Assembly (NCBI GenBank): GCA_014304965.1
Contig: JACRTZ010000207.1
Location: forward strand, 1 to 41,751
Source: Vulcanimicrobiota bacterium
GTDB lineage: Bacteria; Vulcanimicrobiota; Vulcanimicrobiia; Vulcanimicrobiales; Vulcanimicrobiaceae
DNA: 41,751 nt
Direction: 5' to 3'
Position numbers and translations under genes: made by a program. The notes under the pieces were generated by a model that saw only the letters and a list, made by a program, of their open reading frames with translations, was not told the origin of the DNA and searched no databases. Shown here in pieces: positions 22,713-30,843 of the stretch (positions within the stretch are counted from its first letter, which is position 1; the number at the start of each line of letters is the position of its first letter).

Positions 22713-24829
22713 AACCTCGTCGCCTCGCTCTCGCTCTTGTTCTAGGTGCGTTCATGTCGTCGACCCTCTCGCCCGCAGGCGCCGTTCCCATCGACCCGTC
22801 CGCCGCGCAGCCGCCGGTCGCGCAAAAGATTTCGCACGAGACGCATCTGCACGACTACACGCGCACCGACGATTACTTCTGGCTCCGCCAAAAGAGCGAC
22901 GCCTCCGTAACGGCATACTTGCAATCCGAAAACGCCTATACGGACGCGGTGATGAAACCGACCGAAGCATTGCAGAAGCAGCTCTACGACGAGATGCTCT
23001 CGCACATCAAACAAACCGATTTGCAAGTGCCGTACAAGCAAGGTGAGTATTACTACTATTCGCGCACGGTCGAAGGGCAGCAGTACCCGCTCTACGCCCG
23101 CAAACATCTCCGTTTGGATGCGCCTGAGGAGGTCACGCTCGACCTCAACGCGCTCGCTCGCGGCCATAGCTTTCTCGGCATGGGCTTGTACCAGGTCAGC
23201 GACGACGGCCGGCTCTTAGCATACTCGCTCGACACGACGGGCTACCGGCAATACACGCTGCACGTCCGCGACCTGCGCACCGGAAAGGACCTCGCCGAGG
23301 CCATTCCGCGGGTCGACGATGCCGAATGGGCCTCCGACAACAAGACCCTCCTCTACGTCACCGAAGACGACGTCAGCAAGCGCAACGACACGCTGTGGCG
23401 CCACGTTCTGGGGACGTCCAAGAATGAGGTCGTCTTTCACGAAGCCGACGAACTCTACGACGTCGCGATCCACCGTTCGTTGGACCGGAAATACGTCTTC
23501 TTGCAATCTTCGAGCAAGTCAACCACCGAAACGCGCTACGTCCGCGCCGACCAGCCGGCCGGCGCGTGGAAGGTCGTGCTGGCGCGACGCACGGACCACC
23601 GCTACGACGTCGAGCATCACGATCAACGCTTCCTGATTCGGACCAACGACGGCGCGGATGATTTTCGCGTAGTGGCCGCGCCCGTCGCAACGCCGGATCG
23701 CGCGCATTGGACCGAAATCGTCCCGCAGCGCGCCGGCGTCCATATCGGCGAAATGGCCGTGTTCGAACGTTATCTCGTCCTCACCGAGCGAAGCGGCGGC
23801 TTTGCGGGCTTCGAAATCTACGACTTTCAAACCGGCAAGCGCCGCTCGGTCGAATTTCCGGAAACCGTGCACACGGCCGGCCCTTCGTTCAACCGTGAAT
23901 TCGTTACCTCGACATTTCGCTTTTCCTACACGTCGCTCGTCACGCCGAACTCGGTATTCGACCTGAACATGGCCACCGGCAAACGGACGCTGCTCAAAGA
24001 AACCGAGGTGCCGGGCTACGACAAGGCGGCGTACGCGTCCGAGTTACGCTATGCGACGGCGCGCGACGGTACGAAAGTTCCGCTCGCGATCGTATATAAG
24101 CGCGGTGTGAAGCTCGACGGCTCCGCGCCGCTGCTTCTGTACGGCTACGGGTCGTACGGCATCTCGACCAACCCGGCGTTTTCCGCGGCGCGGCTCGCGC
24201 TGCTCGATCGCGGGGTCATCTTCGTCAACGCGATGATTCGGGGCGGCGGCGAACTCGGCGAAAAATGGCGCGCCGCCGGAAACCTGCGCCACAAACTCAA
24301 CACGTTTACCGACTTCGTGGATTCGGCTGAGTACTTGGTGGCGCAGAAATTCACGTCCAAAGACCGGCTCGCGATTCAAGGCGGCAGCGCCGGCGGGCTC
24401 CTGATGGGCGCCGTGACCAACATGCGGCCCGATCTCTTCAAGGCGGTGCTCGCCCAAGTGCCGTTCGTGGACGTGATGAACACGATGCTCGACGCTTCGC
24501 TGCCCCTGACGACGAGCGAGTATCTGGAATGGGGCAATCCGAACGTCAAGAGCGATTACGACTACATGATGCAATACTCGCCGTACGACAACGTCAAACC
24601 GGCGGCGTATCCGGCGATGCTCGTGGACGTGTCGTTCAACGACAGCCAAGTACCGTATTGGGAAGGCGCGAAGCTCGTTGCAAGGCTGCGCTCGCTCAAG
24701 TCCGACAAGAATCCGCTGCTGTTGAAAGTGAATTTCGGCGCGGGCCACGGGGGCGCGTCGGGGCGCTACGACGCGCTCAAGGAAGTCGCGTTCAATTACG
24801 CGTTCCTTCTCTCGCAGATCGCTCCGTAA
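22709..24829 (+). CDS. ptrB: Exported oligopeptidase B (S9A prolyl oligopeptidase family)
   Basis: A 706-residue serine peptidase from a GTG at 22709. A signal peptide (LALALVLGAFMSSTLSPAGA) implies periplasmic export, unlike the cytoplasmic E. coli enzyme. A beta-propeller of about residues 40-420 precedes the alpha/beta-hydrolase domain. The catalytic triad appears as Ser560 in GGSAGGLLMG, Asp645 in VSFNDSQVP and His680 in GAGHGGASGRYD. LYGYGSYGIS and NAMIRGGGELGEKWR are family-typical. Oligopeptidase B cuts after lysine or arginine in short peptides. An exported, lysine-releasing peptidase close to the lysine operon may be functionally linked; this is inference. The start overlaps the VOC gene and paiB follows after three bases. 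Confidence 0.93.
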   Translation: MKPRRLALALVLGAFMSSTLSPAGAVPIDPSAAQPPVAQKISHETHLHDYTRTDDYFWLRQKSDASVTAYLQSENAYTDAVMKPTEALQKQLYDEMLSHIKQTDLQVPYKQGEYYYYSRTVEGQQYPLYARKHLRLDAPEEVTLDLNALARGHSFLGMGLYQVSDDGRLLAYSLDTTGYRQYTLHVRDLRTGKDLAEAIPRVDDAEWASDNKTLLYVTEDDVSKRNDTLWRHVLGTSKNEVVFHEADELYDVAIHRSLDRKYVFLQSSSKSTTETRYVRADQPAGAWKVVLARRTDHRYDVEHHDQRFLIRTNDGADDFRVVAAPVATPDRAHWTEIVPQRAGVHIGEMAVFERYLVLTERSGGFAGFEIYDFQTGKRRSVEFPETVHTAGPSFNREFVTSTFRFSYTSLVTPNSVFDLNMATGKRTLLKETEVPGYDKAAYASELRYATARDGTKVPLAIVYKRGVKLDGSAPLLLYGYGSYGISTNPAFSAARLALLDRGVIFVNAMIRGGGELGEKWRAAGNLRHKLNTFTDFVDSAEYLVAQKFTSKDRLAIQGGSAGGLLMGAVTNMRPDLFKAVLAQVPFVDVMNTMLDASLPLTTSEYLEWGNPNVKSDYDYMMQYSPYDNVKPAAYPAMLVDVSFNDSQVPYWEGAKLVARLRSLKSDKNPLLLKVNFGAGHGGASGRYDALKEVAFNYAFLLSQIAP

Positions 24830-24832
24830 AGC

Positions 24833-25480
24833 ATGTACCGGCCGGCCCACTTTCGCGAGGACGATACGGCGCGGATACACGCGGCGATGCGCGAGTATCC
24901 CTTCGCGACGCTCGTGACCTCCGGCCCGGACGGACCCGTCGCCAATCACGTGCCGATGCTTTTCGACGAAGCCCCCGAACCGAACGGGTCGCTCGTGTTT
25001 CACGTCGCGCGCGCCAATCCGGTCTGGCAGCACGCCGAGGGCACGGCGCTCGCAATTTTTCTCGGCCCGCATGCGTACGTCTCGCCGAACTATTATCCGA
25101 GCAAGCGCGACGGCGGCAAAGTGGTCCCGACCTGGAACTACCTCGCGGTACACGCACGCGGACCGCTCGAAGTCTTCGACGATCCGGCGCAGCTGCGCGC
25201 GCTCGTCGAACGGCTGACGGCGACGCACGAAGCGCCGCTGGCCGAGCAATGGCGCGTTTCCGACGCGCCTGACGATTTCGTCGCGAGCCAGTTGAAAGGC
25301 ATCGTCGGTTTGCGCATGCGGATCGCACGGCTCGAAGGCAAATGGAAGATGGGCCAAAACCGTCCCGAGGCCGATCGCGAGGGCGCGACCGCAGCGCTCG
25401 CAAACTCGAAGCACGCGAGCGACCGGGCGGCTGCCGCCGCTATGCGCGCAGCGCTCGACCGCGCGCGTTCGCGACCTTAA
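24833..25480 (+). CDS. paiB: PaiB-like FMN-binding protein
   Basis: 215 residues. It begins MYRPAHFREDDTARIHAAMREYPFATLVTSGPDGPVANHVPM, the split-barrel FMN-binding pattern typical of PaiB (MYxPxHF start). Then LAIFLGPHAYVSPNYYPSK and VPTWNYLAVHARG, and a C-terminal VASQLKGIVGLRMRIARLEGKWKMGQNRP, match the PaiB tail closely. In Bacillus it is described as a negative regulator of protease and sporulation genes, but many homologues are probably flavoproteins rather than DNA-binding regulators. Being right after an exported peptidase fits the protease-regulation idea without proving it. The C-terminus ends in an alanine-rich helix. Confidence 0.92.
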   Translation: MYRPAHFREDDTARIHAAMREYPFATLVTSGPDGPVANHVPMLFDEAPEPNGSLVFHVARANPVWQHAEGTALAIFLGPHAYVSPNYYPSKRDGGKVVPTWNYLAVHARGPLEVFDDPAQLRALVERLTATHEAPLAEQWRVSDAPDDFVASQLKGIVGLRMRIARLEGKWKMGQNRPEADREGATAALANSKHASDRAAAAAMRAALDRARSRP

Positions 25481-25541
25481 AGCCTCATAAAGCTTTACGG
25501 GGCACAGCGATTCATAAGGATCGGCGTGCTAAGGTCGGCGC

Positions 25542-26087
25542 ATGAAGAAACTCTTTTTCGCGCTCGCGTTCGGTGCGTCGCTCGCCCCGATCGCCGTTGC
25601 GGCACAACCCGGCCCCGGCGGGCCTCCGCCCGAAATGCGGGCCAAAATGGAAGCGATGCGCGCCGATACGAAGGCTACGGTTCAGAAAGCCCTCAGCGCG
25701 GATCACCAGTCGAAAATTCAAGCCGTCGTCGATCAGTTCAACACCGGCACCCTCGCACCCAAGGATGCGGTCGCGCAAATCGACGCCATCCTGACACCCG
25801 ACGAAGCGAAGAGCGCCCTCGCCGCCGACATGGCGATGCGCGACAAAATGCGTGCGATGCGCGACCAAATGGGCGGACCGGGCGGCCCGATGGCTCAGGG
25901 CCCAAATGGTGGACCTCCGCACGGCGCACCTCCGAACGGTGGACCTCCGAACGGCACCTCGCCCAAGGGCGACGCGATGCGCGGGCCCGATGCCGGACGT
26001 TTCGTGTTGCAAATGTACGCCGACCCGCAGAAGCTGCGCGACGCGATGCGCGCACAACGCGACGGAGTGGACAAGCAACCCAAGTAA
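25542..26087 (+). CDS. Small secreted Gly/Pro/Met-rich protein
   Basis: 181 residues with a clean signal peptide (KKLFFALAFGASLAPIAVAA). The mature part starts PGPGGPPPEMRAKMEAMRAD, has a helical middle (KIQAVVDQFNTGTLAPKDAVAQIDAIL) rich in Met and charged residues, then a low-complexity PNGGPPHGAPPNGGPPNG stretch, and a short helical tail. The helical Met-rich layout recalls periplasmic Spy/LTXXQ-type or metal-responsive proteins, but there is no clear signature. A 62-base upstream gap has space for a promoter. It is followed by a strong bidirectional terminator. Confidence 0.8.
   Translation: MKKLFFALAFGASLAPIAVAAQPGPGGPPPEMRAKMEAMRADTKATVQKALSADHQSKIQAVVDQFNTGTLAPKDAVAQIDAILTPDEAKSALAADMAMRDKMRAMRDQMGGPGGPMAQGPNGGPPHGAPPNGGPPNGTSPKGDAMRGPDAGRFVLQMYADPQKLRDAMRAQRDGVDKQPK
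25902..25960 (+). repeat. Short in-frame tandem-like repeat in the secreted protein gene
   Basis: GGTGGACCTCCG occurs at 25908-25919 and again at 25938-25949, a 30-base period, encoding the PNGG-PPHG-APPNGG-PPNG low-complexity stretch. The unit count is small and could vary between strains. Confidence 0.6.
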
Positions 26088-26101
26088 CTCCTCCAACCTC
26101 T

Positions 26102-26138
26102 AAAAAACGGCCCGCTTCGCAGCGGGCCGTGTTTTTTT
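26102..26138. terminator. Strong bidirectional intrinsic terminator
   Basis: A perfect 10-bp stem, ACGGCCCGCT and AGCGGGCCGT, closes a TCGC loop at 26107-26130. Six A's lie to the left and eight T's to the right (after one G), so it can stop transcription of the secreted-protein gene on the plus strand and of the large dehydrogenase gene on the minus strand. Confidence 0.93.
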
Positions 26139-26153
26139 TCGTTCCTTAAGAGA

Positions 26154-29100
26154 CTACTCGGTCAGGGCTTCCTTGACGATGCGCTCTTGTTCGACCGCGT
26201 GCGCGCCGCCGTAACCTTCGCTCGGGCTCGCGCGATATGGGCGGCCGACGTAGGCGACGTCGCCGAATTCTTTCGGCAAGCGTTCCAGTAAGCGGCGCCG
26301 CACGTGCGCGCGCGGCCCCATGTTCTTCGGCTCCTCTTGCACCCAGACCAACCGCTTGAGGTTCGGGTAGGACGCGAGCACGCTGAGGATCGCTTCGGTC
26401 GGGAGCGGCGAGAGCAACTCGATTCGCACGATCGCGGTGGCCGTCATCTTCGCGTAATCTTCGTGGCCGACGAGATCGTAGTAGACCTTGCCCGAACACA
26501 TGATGAAGCGCTCGACCTTTTCGCGATCGTTCGCGAACTTCTCGTCGTTGATTACCGGCTGGAAACGGCCCGACGCCATCGCCTCGAGCGCGCCTCCGGC
26601 GGCCTTCATGCGCAGCAGGCTCTTAGGCGTAAAGATCACGAGCGGCAGCGCTTTGGGATTGCGTGCCTGATGGCGCAGCAAGTGGAAGTACTGCGTCGCA
26701 TTCGAGCAATTGGCGACTTGCACGTTCCCCTCGGCGGATAACTGCAAGAAGCGCTCGATGCGCGCGCTCGAATGTTCGGGGCCGGCGCCCTCGTAGCCGT
26801 GCGGCAGCAAGAGTACGAGCCGCGATCGCTCGTCCCACTTCGCTTGGCCGGCGGCGATAAACTGATCGATAATGATCTGCGCGCCGTTCATGAAGTCGCC
26901 GAACTGCGCTTCCCACAGCACGAGCGCGTTCGGCGTCTCAACGCTGTAGCCGTATTCGAAGCCGAGGCAGGCGTATTCCGACAGCGGGCTGTTGTAGACT
27001 TCGAACGACGAAAGCGAGGTCGGCAGATGCTGGATCGGCGCGTAGGTCGCGTTCGATTTCGGATCGTGCAGGACGAGATGGCGATGGCTGAACGTTCCGC
27101 GCTGCGTGTCCTGACCGGTGAGGCGAATCGGCGTGCCTTCCGACAGCAGCGACGCAAACGAGAGCGCTTCGGAAAGCCCCCAGTCGGCCTCGCCTTCCTT
27201 GACGAAGCCCTCGCGACGGCGTTCCAGTTGCCGCAGCAATTTCGGGTGCGCGCTAAAGCCCTCGGGCAGCTTCAAGAGATCCGCATTCCATGCGAGCAGT
27301 TTGTCCTTGGGGACGCTCGTGTCGAGCCCGCCGAGCGCGACGCCGCTTGCGGTGGGCGCAACCGTTGCGGCGCCCGTCTGCCCTTTGCCCGCTTTGACGT
27401 TCTTGTGCGCTTCGGAGATGCGGGCGGAAGCGCTCGCAAGCATCGCGTTGACGTCGTCCGCCGTCACGACGCCTTGCGCCATCAGCTTCTGCGCGTACAG
27501 TTCGCGCACGGTCGGATGCGCCTTGATGCGCTCGTACATGTCGGGTTGCGTGTAGGCGGGCTCGTCGGCTTCATTGTGCCCGAACCGGCGATAGCCGATC
27601 GCGTCGATGATCGCGTCGCGACCGAAGCGGCGGCGGAAGTCCACCGCGAGCTGGACGGCCGCCATGCACGCCTCGACGTCGTCGGCATTGACGTGCACGA
27701 TGGGCACGTCGAAGCCCTTGGCGAGATCCGAGGCATACCGCGTCGAACGCGCGTCGCGCGGATCGGTCGTGAAACCGACCTGATTGTTCGCGATGAAGTG
27801 GATGGTGCCGCCGGTCGCGTAGCCCGCGAGCGCCTGCAAATTCAAAACTTCGGCGACGACGCCTTGCGCGCTGAAGGCCGCGTCCCCGTGAATCAAGATC
27901 GGCGCAGCGCGGCGCAGGTCGAGCGCGGCTTGCGGCGTGTCTTGCCGCGTCTGCAGCGCGCGCGTACGGCCTTCGACGACCCCGTCCACCGCTTCGAGAT
28001 GGCTGGGATTGCTCGCGAGCGCGACCGCGATTTCGTGGCCGTCGAGCGTCACGTACGTTCCTTCGGCACCGTGATGGTACTTCACGTCGCCGGTCACGTC
28101 GTCGTCGCCACCCTCGCCGCGGCGGTCGGCGGCATCGAATTCCGCGAGAATCTCGTCGTACGGCCGGTTGACGACGTGCGAGATCGTCGCGAGCCGCCCA
28201 CGGTGCGCCATGCCGAGGACGGCTGTTCCGATGCCGTCGTCGGCAAATTCGGTCACGAGTTGCTCGAGCATCGGGATCATGACGTCGAGCCCTTCGATCG
28301 AAAACGTTTTCGCACCGAGGTACGTTTTGCGCAGGTACCGTTCGAACGTCTCGACCTTCGTAAGGCGATCGAGCACTTTGCGCGCGCGTTCGGCCGAAAG
28401 CGGCGCGACGTGCCGTCCCGACTCGATGTAGTCGCGCAGCCATTCGCGCTGCTCGATGTTCGCGATGTGCTCGACTTCGTACGCGATCGTCGAGCTGTAC
28501 GCGCGCCGCAGCTCGCCGACGGTTTCGGCGAGGGTGCTGCCCTTCAGTTTCGTGCGCAAGATGGCGGCCGGCACCGCGGACATGATCGAAGGCGTCAAAC
28601 CGTAGGCATGCGCGTCGAGCGACGGGTCGCCCGGGGGCTGCGCGCCCAGTGGATCGAGCGTCGCGGCCAAATGGCCGTGACGGCGATAAGCGGAAACCAG
28701 CGCCATGCCCGCCGCCACGGCCCGCAAGAGTTCGTCGGAATACGCTTCGACCTCGCGCGGTTCGCGGGGCCCGGCGTCGGTAACGGCGACCGGCGCGCTC
28801 GCGGCCGAGCGTGCGCCGTCGGTGCGCCCGGCCGCTACCCCGAGGCTTGCGAAGATGTCGTCGTAGAAGCGTTCGCCGCCGCCCAAGAGTTCGTCGACGC
28901 GTTTGAGGAATTCGCCCGACTGCGCGCCTTGGATGACGCGGTGATCGTACGTGCTCGTCAGCGTCATCGTTTTCTCGACGCCAAGTTGACGAAGCGCGGC
29001 TTCGTTCGCAAGCGCGAAGCCCGGCGGATACCCGATCGCTCCCGCGGCAACGATCGCGGCTTGCCCCGGCATCAAGCGCGGCACCGAGGCGACCGTGCCG

Positions 29101-30131
29101 ATGCCGCCGGGATTCGTCAACGTGATGGAAGCGCCGGTCAAATCGTCGGCGGCGAGTTTGTTGTCGCGCGCCTTGGCGACCAACTCTTCATAGCGCGCGC
29201 GAAACGCCGCGAAATCGAGCGCGGCGGCGTCTTTGAGAACGGGGACGATCAAGAAGCGCGAGCCGTCTTTGCGCTGCGCATCCACGGCGAGGCCGAGGTG
29301 CACGCCGTTCTCCACTTTGAACGGGGCGTCGCCTTCGCGGCGAAACGACGTGACGATCGCGCGGTCGCGATCCGCCGCGCGCACGATCGCGTAGGCGATC
29401 ACGTGCGTGTACGAAATCTTTTCGGAACGGCCGGCGGCCTTGAGGCCGGCATTCAGTTCGGCGCGTTTGCGCTCGAGCACGCCGACCTGAAGCGTACGGA
29501 AACTCGTCGCCGTCGGAATCGTGAGACTCGCCTCCATGTACCCGACGAGCGAGGCGGCGGGGCCCTTGAGCGGCACCGGCTTGGCGTCGGGCGCAAGAGG
29601 CGCCGGCGGCGCGGCCGCAGACGCCGTGGAAGCGGGCCGGGGCGACCCCGCAGCGGCGGCGCGTTGGACATCGTCGCGAACGACCAGCCCCTCGGGCCCC
29701 GAACCAGAAATGCTCGCCACGTCGAGGTGGTCGCGCTCCGCCAGACGGCGCGCGCGGTACGAAACCGCCCCGCCCGTTGGTGCGGCACCGTTGGGCGGCG
29801 GAGGCTTCGCCGCGCCGTTCGCGACGGGCTCGAGCACGGGCTGGGAAGCTGCCGGTGACGCAGCCCCGGCAGCCGGCTTTTCGGCCGACGTGTCGATCTC
29901 GGCGAGCGGCGCGCCCACGGCGACCGTGGCGCCCTCGGCGGCCAGCACGCTCTTCACGAGCCCCGCGGACGGCGAGGGCACTTCGACGTCGACCTTGTCG
30001 GTCGTCACGTCCACGAGGGTCGCGCCTTCTTCAATCCATTGACCGGGCTTGACGCGCCATTCGACAATCGACCCCTCGGTCACCGACTCGCCCATTTCGG
30101 GCAGGGTGACGCGGACGATCGTTTCAGGCAC
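26154..30131 (-). CDS. kgd: Single-chain lipoyl-E2-E1 2-oxoglutarate dehydrogenase (Kgd/SucA type)
   Basis: A 1,325-residue fusion from a GTG at 30131. Domain order: lipoyl domain 1-80 with acceptor Lys46 in TTDKVDVE; Pro/Ala linker; peripheral subunit-binding domain about 123-158 (SYRARRLAERDHLDV to RDDVQRAA); E2 catalytic domain about 190-430 with His397 in DHRVIQGAQSG; then thiamine-diphosphate E1 from about 450 to the end, with GDAAFSAQGVVAEVLNLQ near 750. It should decarboxylate 2-oxoglutarate and pass the succinyl group on for succinyl-CoA and lysine-related reactions. The E2/E1 part resembles actinobacterial Kgd/OdhA, but those lack the lipoyl and subunit-binding domains. Here they are present, so only E3 is missing. 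Promoter-like TAGAAT lies near 30164-30169. A terminator follows the stop. Confidence 0.94.
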   Translation of the reverse strand: MPETIVRVTLPEMGESVTEGSIVEWRVKPGQWIEEGATLVDVTTDKVDVEVPSPSAGLVKSVLAAEGATVAVGAPLAEIDTSAEKPAAGAASPAASQPVLEPVANGAAKPPPPNGAAPTGGAVSYRARRLAERDHLDVASISGSGPEGLVVRDDVQRAAAAGSPRPASTASAAAPPAPLAPDAKPVPLKGPAASLVGYMEASLTIPTATSFRTLQVGVLERKRAELNAGLKAAGRSEKISYTHVIAYAIVRAADRDRAIVTSFRREGDAPFKVENGVHLGLAVDAQRKDGSRFLIVPVLKDAAALDFAAFRARYEELVAKARDNKLAADDLTGASITLTNPGGIGTVASVPRLMPGQAAIVAAGAIGYPPGFALANEAALRQLGVEKTMTLTSTYDHRVIQGAQSGEFLKRVDELLGGGERFYDDIFASLGVAAGRTDGARSAASAPVAVTDAGPREPREVEAYSDELLRAVAAGMALVSAYRRHGHLAATLDPLGAQPPGDPSLDAHAYGLTPSIMSAVPAAILRTKLKGSTLAETVGELRRAYSSTIAYEVEHIANIEQREWLRDYIESGRHVAPLSAERARKVLDRLTKVETFERYLRKTYLGAKTFSIEGLDVMIPMLEQLVTEFADDGIGTAVLGMAHRGRLATISHVVNRPYDEILAEFDAADRRGEGGDDDVTGDVKYHHGAEGTYVTLDGHEIAVALASNPSHLEAVDGVVEGRTRALQTRQDTPQAALDLRRAAPILIHGDAAFSAQGVVAEVLNLQALAGYATGGTIHFIANNQVGFTTDPRDARSTRYASDLAKGFDVPIVHVNADDVEACMAAVQLAVDFRRRFGRDAIIDAIGYRRFGHNEADEPAYTQPDMYERIKAHPTVRELYAQKLMAQGVVTADDVNAMLASASARISEAHKNVKAGKGQTGAATVAPTASGVALGGLDTSVPKDKLLAWNADLLKLPEGFSAHPKLLRQLERRREGFVKEGEADWGLSEALSFASLLSEGTPIRLTGQDTQRGTFSHRHLVLHDPKSNATYAPIQHLPTSLSSFEVYNSPLSEYACLGFEYGYSVETPNALVLWEAQFGDFMNGAQIIIDQFIAAGQAKWDERSRLVLLLPHGYEGAGPEHSSARIERFLQLSAEGNVQVANCSNATQYFHLLRHQARNPKALPLVIFTPKSLLRMKAAGGALEAMASGRFQPVINDEKFANDREKVERFIMCSGKVYYDLVGHEDYAKMTATAIVRIELLSPLPTEAILSVLASYPNLKRLVWVQEEPKNMGPRAHVRRRLLERLPKEFGDVAYVGRPYRASPSEGYGGAHAVEQERIVKEALTE

Positions 30132-30222
30132 CGAGCGACTCCGGGATGTGCACGACGACTATCATTCTAACGCACAGGCCACAACCCGCCTGCACCATCG
30201 GTCGGCTGCGCGGACGCAAAAC

Positions 30223-30248
30223 GGGGCCCGCCCTGCCGGACGAGCCCC
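30223..30248 (-). terminator. Possible terminator after the CHRD-like gene
   Basis: On the minus strand, GGGGC (30248-30244) can pair with the GCCCC ending at 30223, closing a GC-rich loop, followed by GTTTT. It lies about 25 bases beyond the stop of the gene at 30271. The pairing is moderate and the T-tract short. Confidence 0.35.
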
Positions 30249-30270
30249 TTGGTTGCCGTTGAGGCCTAGG

Positions 30271-30669
30271 TTACTTGATGTCGGCGCAGGAGGTGTAGAC
30301 CGTGGGCTTGCCCATCTGGTGCATGTTGACCGCGAAGCCGCCCGAGAGGAGCGTTGCGATCGGCAACTTGAGCACGGTCGTTGAGCTGCCGTCCACCGCA
30401 TCGCGCAGCGGGTACAAGACCTTGGCGTCGAGCCTCGCGCAGGGACCGATGTGGAAGTGCACGAGTTGAATTGCGGCCTCGGGCGCGTTCGCGACGTTGA
30501 TCACGACGCGCGTCTGATCGCCGAGCGGCGTCAGCACGACCGAGCCGTTTTCGCCCGAACCGTTTTGCGCGGCCATAAAGAACACGCGCTGTCCGCCGGC
30601 GGCATCGGCCTGCGGTGCGAGCAACGCTGCCGCGCATAAAAGCGCCGCGGCTGCTAAAAATCGTTTCAT
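30271..30669 (-). CDS. Small secreted CHRD-like protein
   Basis: 132 residues from the ATG at 30669, with a signal peptide (KRFLAAAALLCAAALLAPQADA). The mature domain is beta-rich: GGQRVFFMAAQNGSGENGSVVL, TRVVINVANAPEAAIQLVHFHIGPC, then a C-terminal FAVNMHQMGKPTVYTSC. Placing an H-x-H in the middle strand (VHFHIGPC) and another histidine in VNMHQ is like the CHRD (chordin) domain, whose bacterial members read A-H-I-H and V-N-V-H-T. Two cysteines could form a disulfide. The histidine layout might bind copper, which is inference. A G-rich ribosome-binding region overlaps a GGGGGGCCCCC palindrome upstream. It is divergent from the sulfite dehydrogenase operon. Confidence 0.72.
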   Translation of the reverse strand: MKRFLAAAALLCAAALLAPQADAAGGQRVFFMAAQNGSGENGSVVLTPLGDQTRVVINVANAPEAAIQLVHFHIGPCARLDAKVLYPLRDAVDGSSTTVLKLPIATLLSGGFAVNMHQMGKPTVYTSCADIK

Positions 30670-30705
30670 CCGGGGGGCCCCCTTCAAGGGAAAAATGACA
30701 GGTCT

Positions 30706-30795
30706 GCCCCTGTTCGGGCCGAGTCCGCCGAACCGCCTTTTTTTGCCAGATTTCCTCAGGTCCCGTAAGAGGCGGGTCGCTTCGCGAACAGGGGC
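30706..30795. promoter_or_regulatory. Structured 90-base element between CHRD-like gene and sulfite dehydrogenase operon
   Basis: A perfect 11-bp inverted repeat, GCCCCTGTTCG (30706-30716) and CGAACAGGGGC (30785-30795), encloses a nested 6-bp repeat CCGCCT/AGGCGG. On the plus strand the 5' arm can instead pair locally, GTTCGG (30712-30717) with CCGAAC (30728-30733), followed four bases later by seven T's (30738-30744). The two pairings exclude each other, like a terminator/antiterminator pair. It could be a leader attenuator for the plus-strand operon, a leader structure for the minus-strand gene, or a long-spaced operator. Confidence 0.6.
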
Positions 30796-30843
30796 GCTCC
30801 GCTTTTCGGACAACTTGAGCGGCCACTGGAGGATTGCCGCTTG

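Noticed and set aside
26772..29858. A 1,028-codon open frame on the plus strand
   Set aside because: It is the mirror of the real E2-E1 gene on the minus strand. Its composition is Arg/His/Val-rich with no domain pattern, as expected for an antisense frame in GC-rich DNA.
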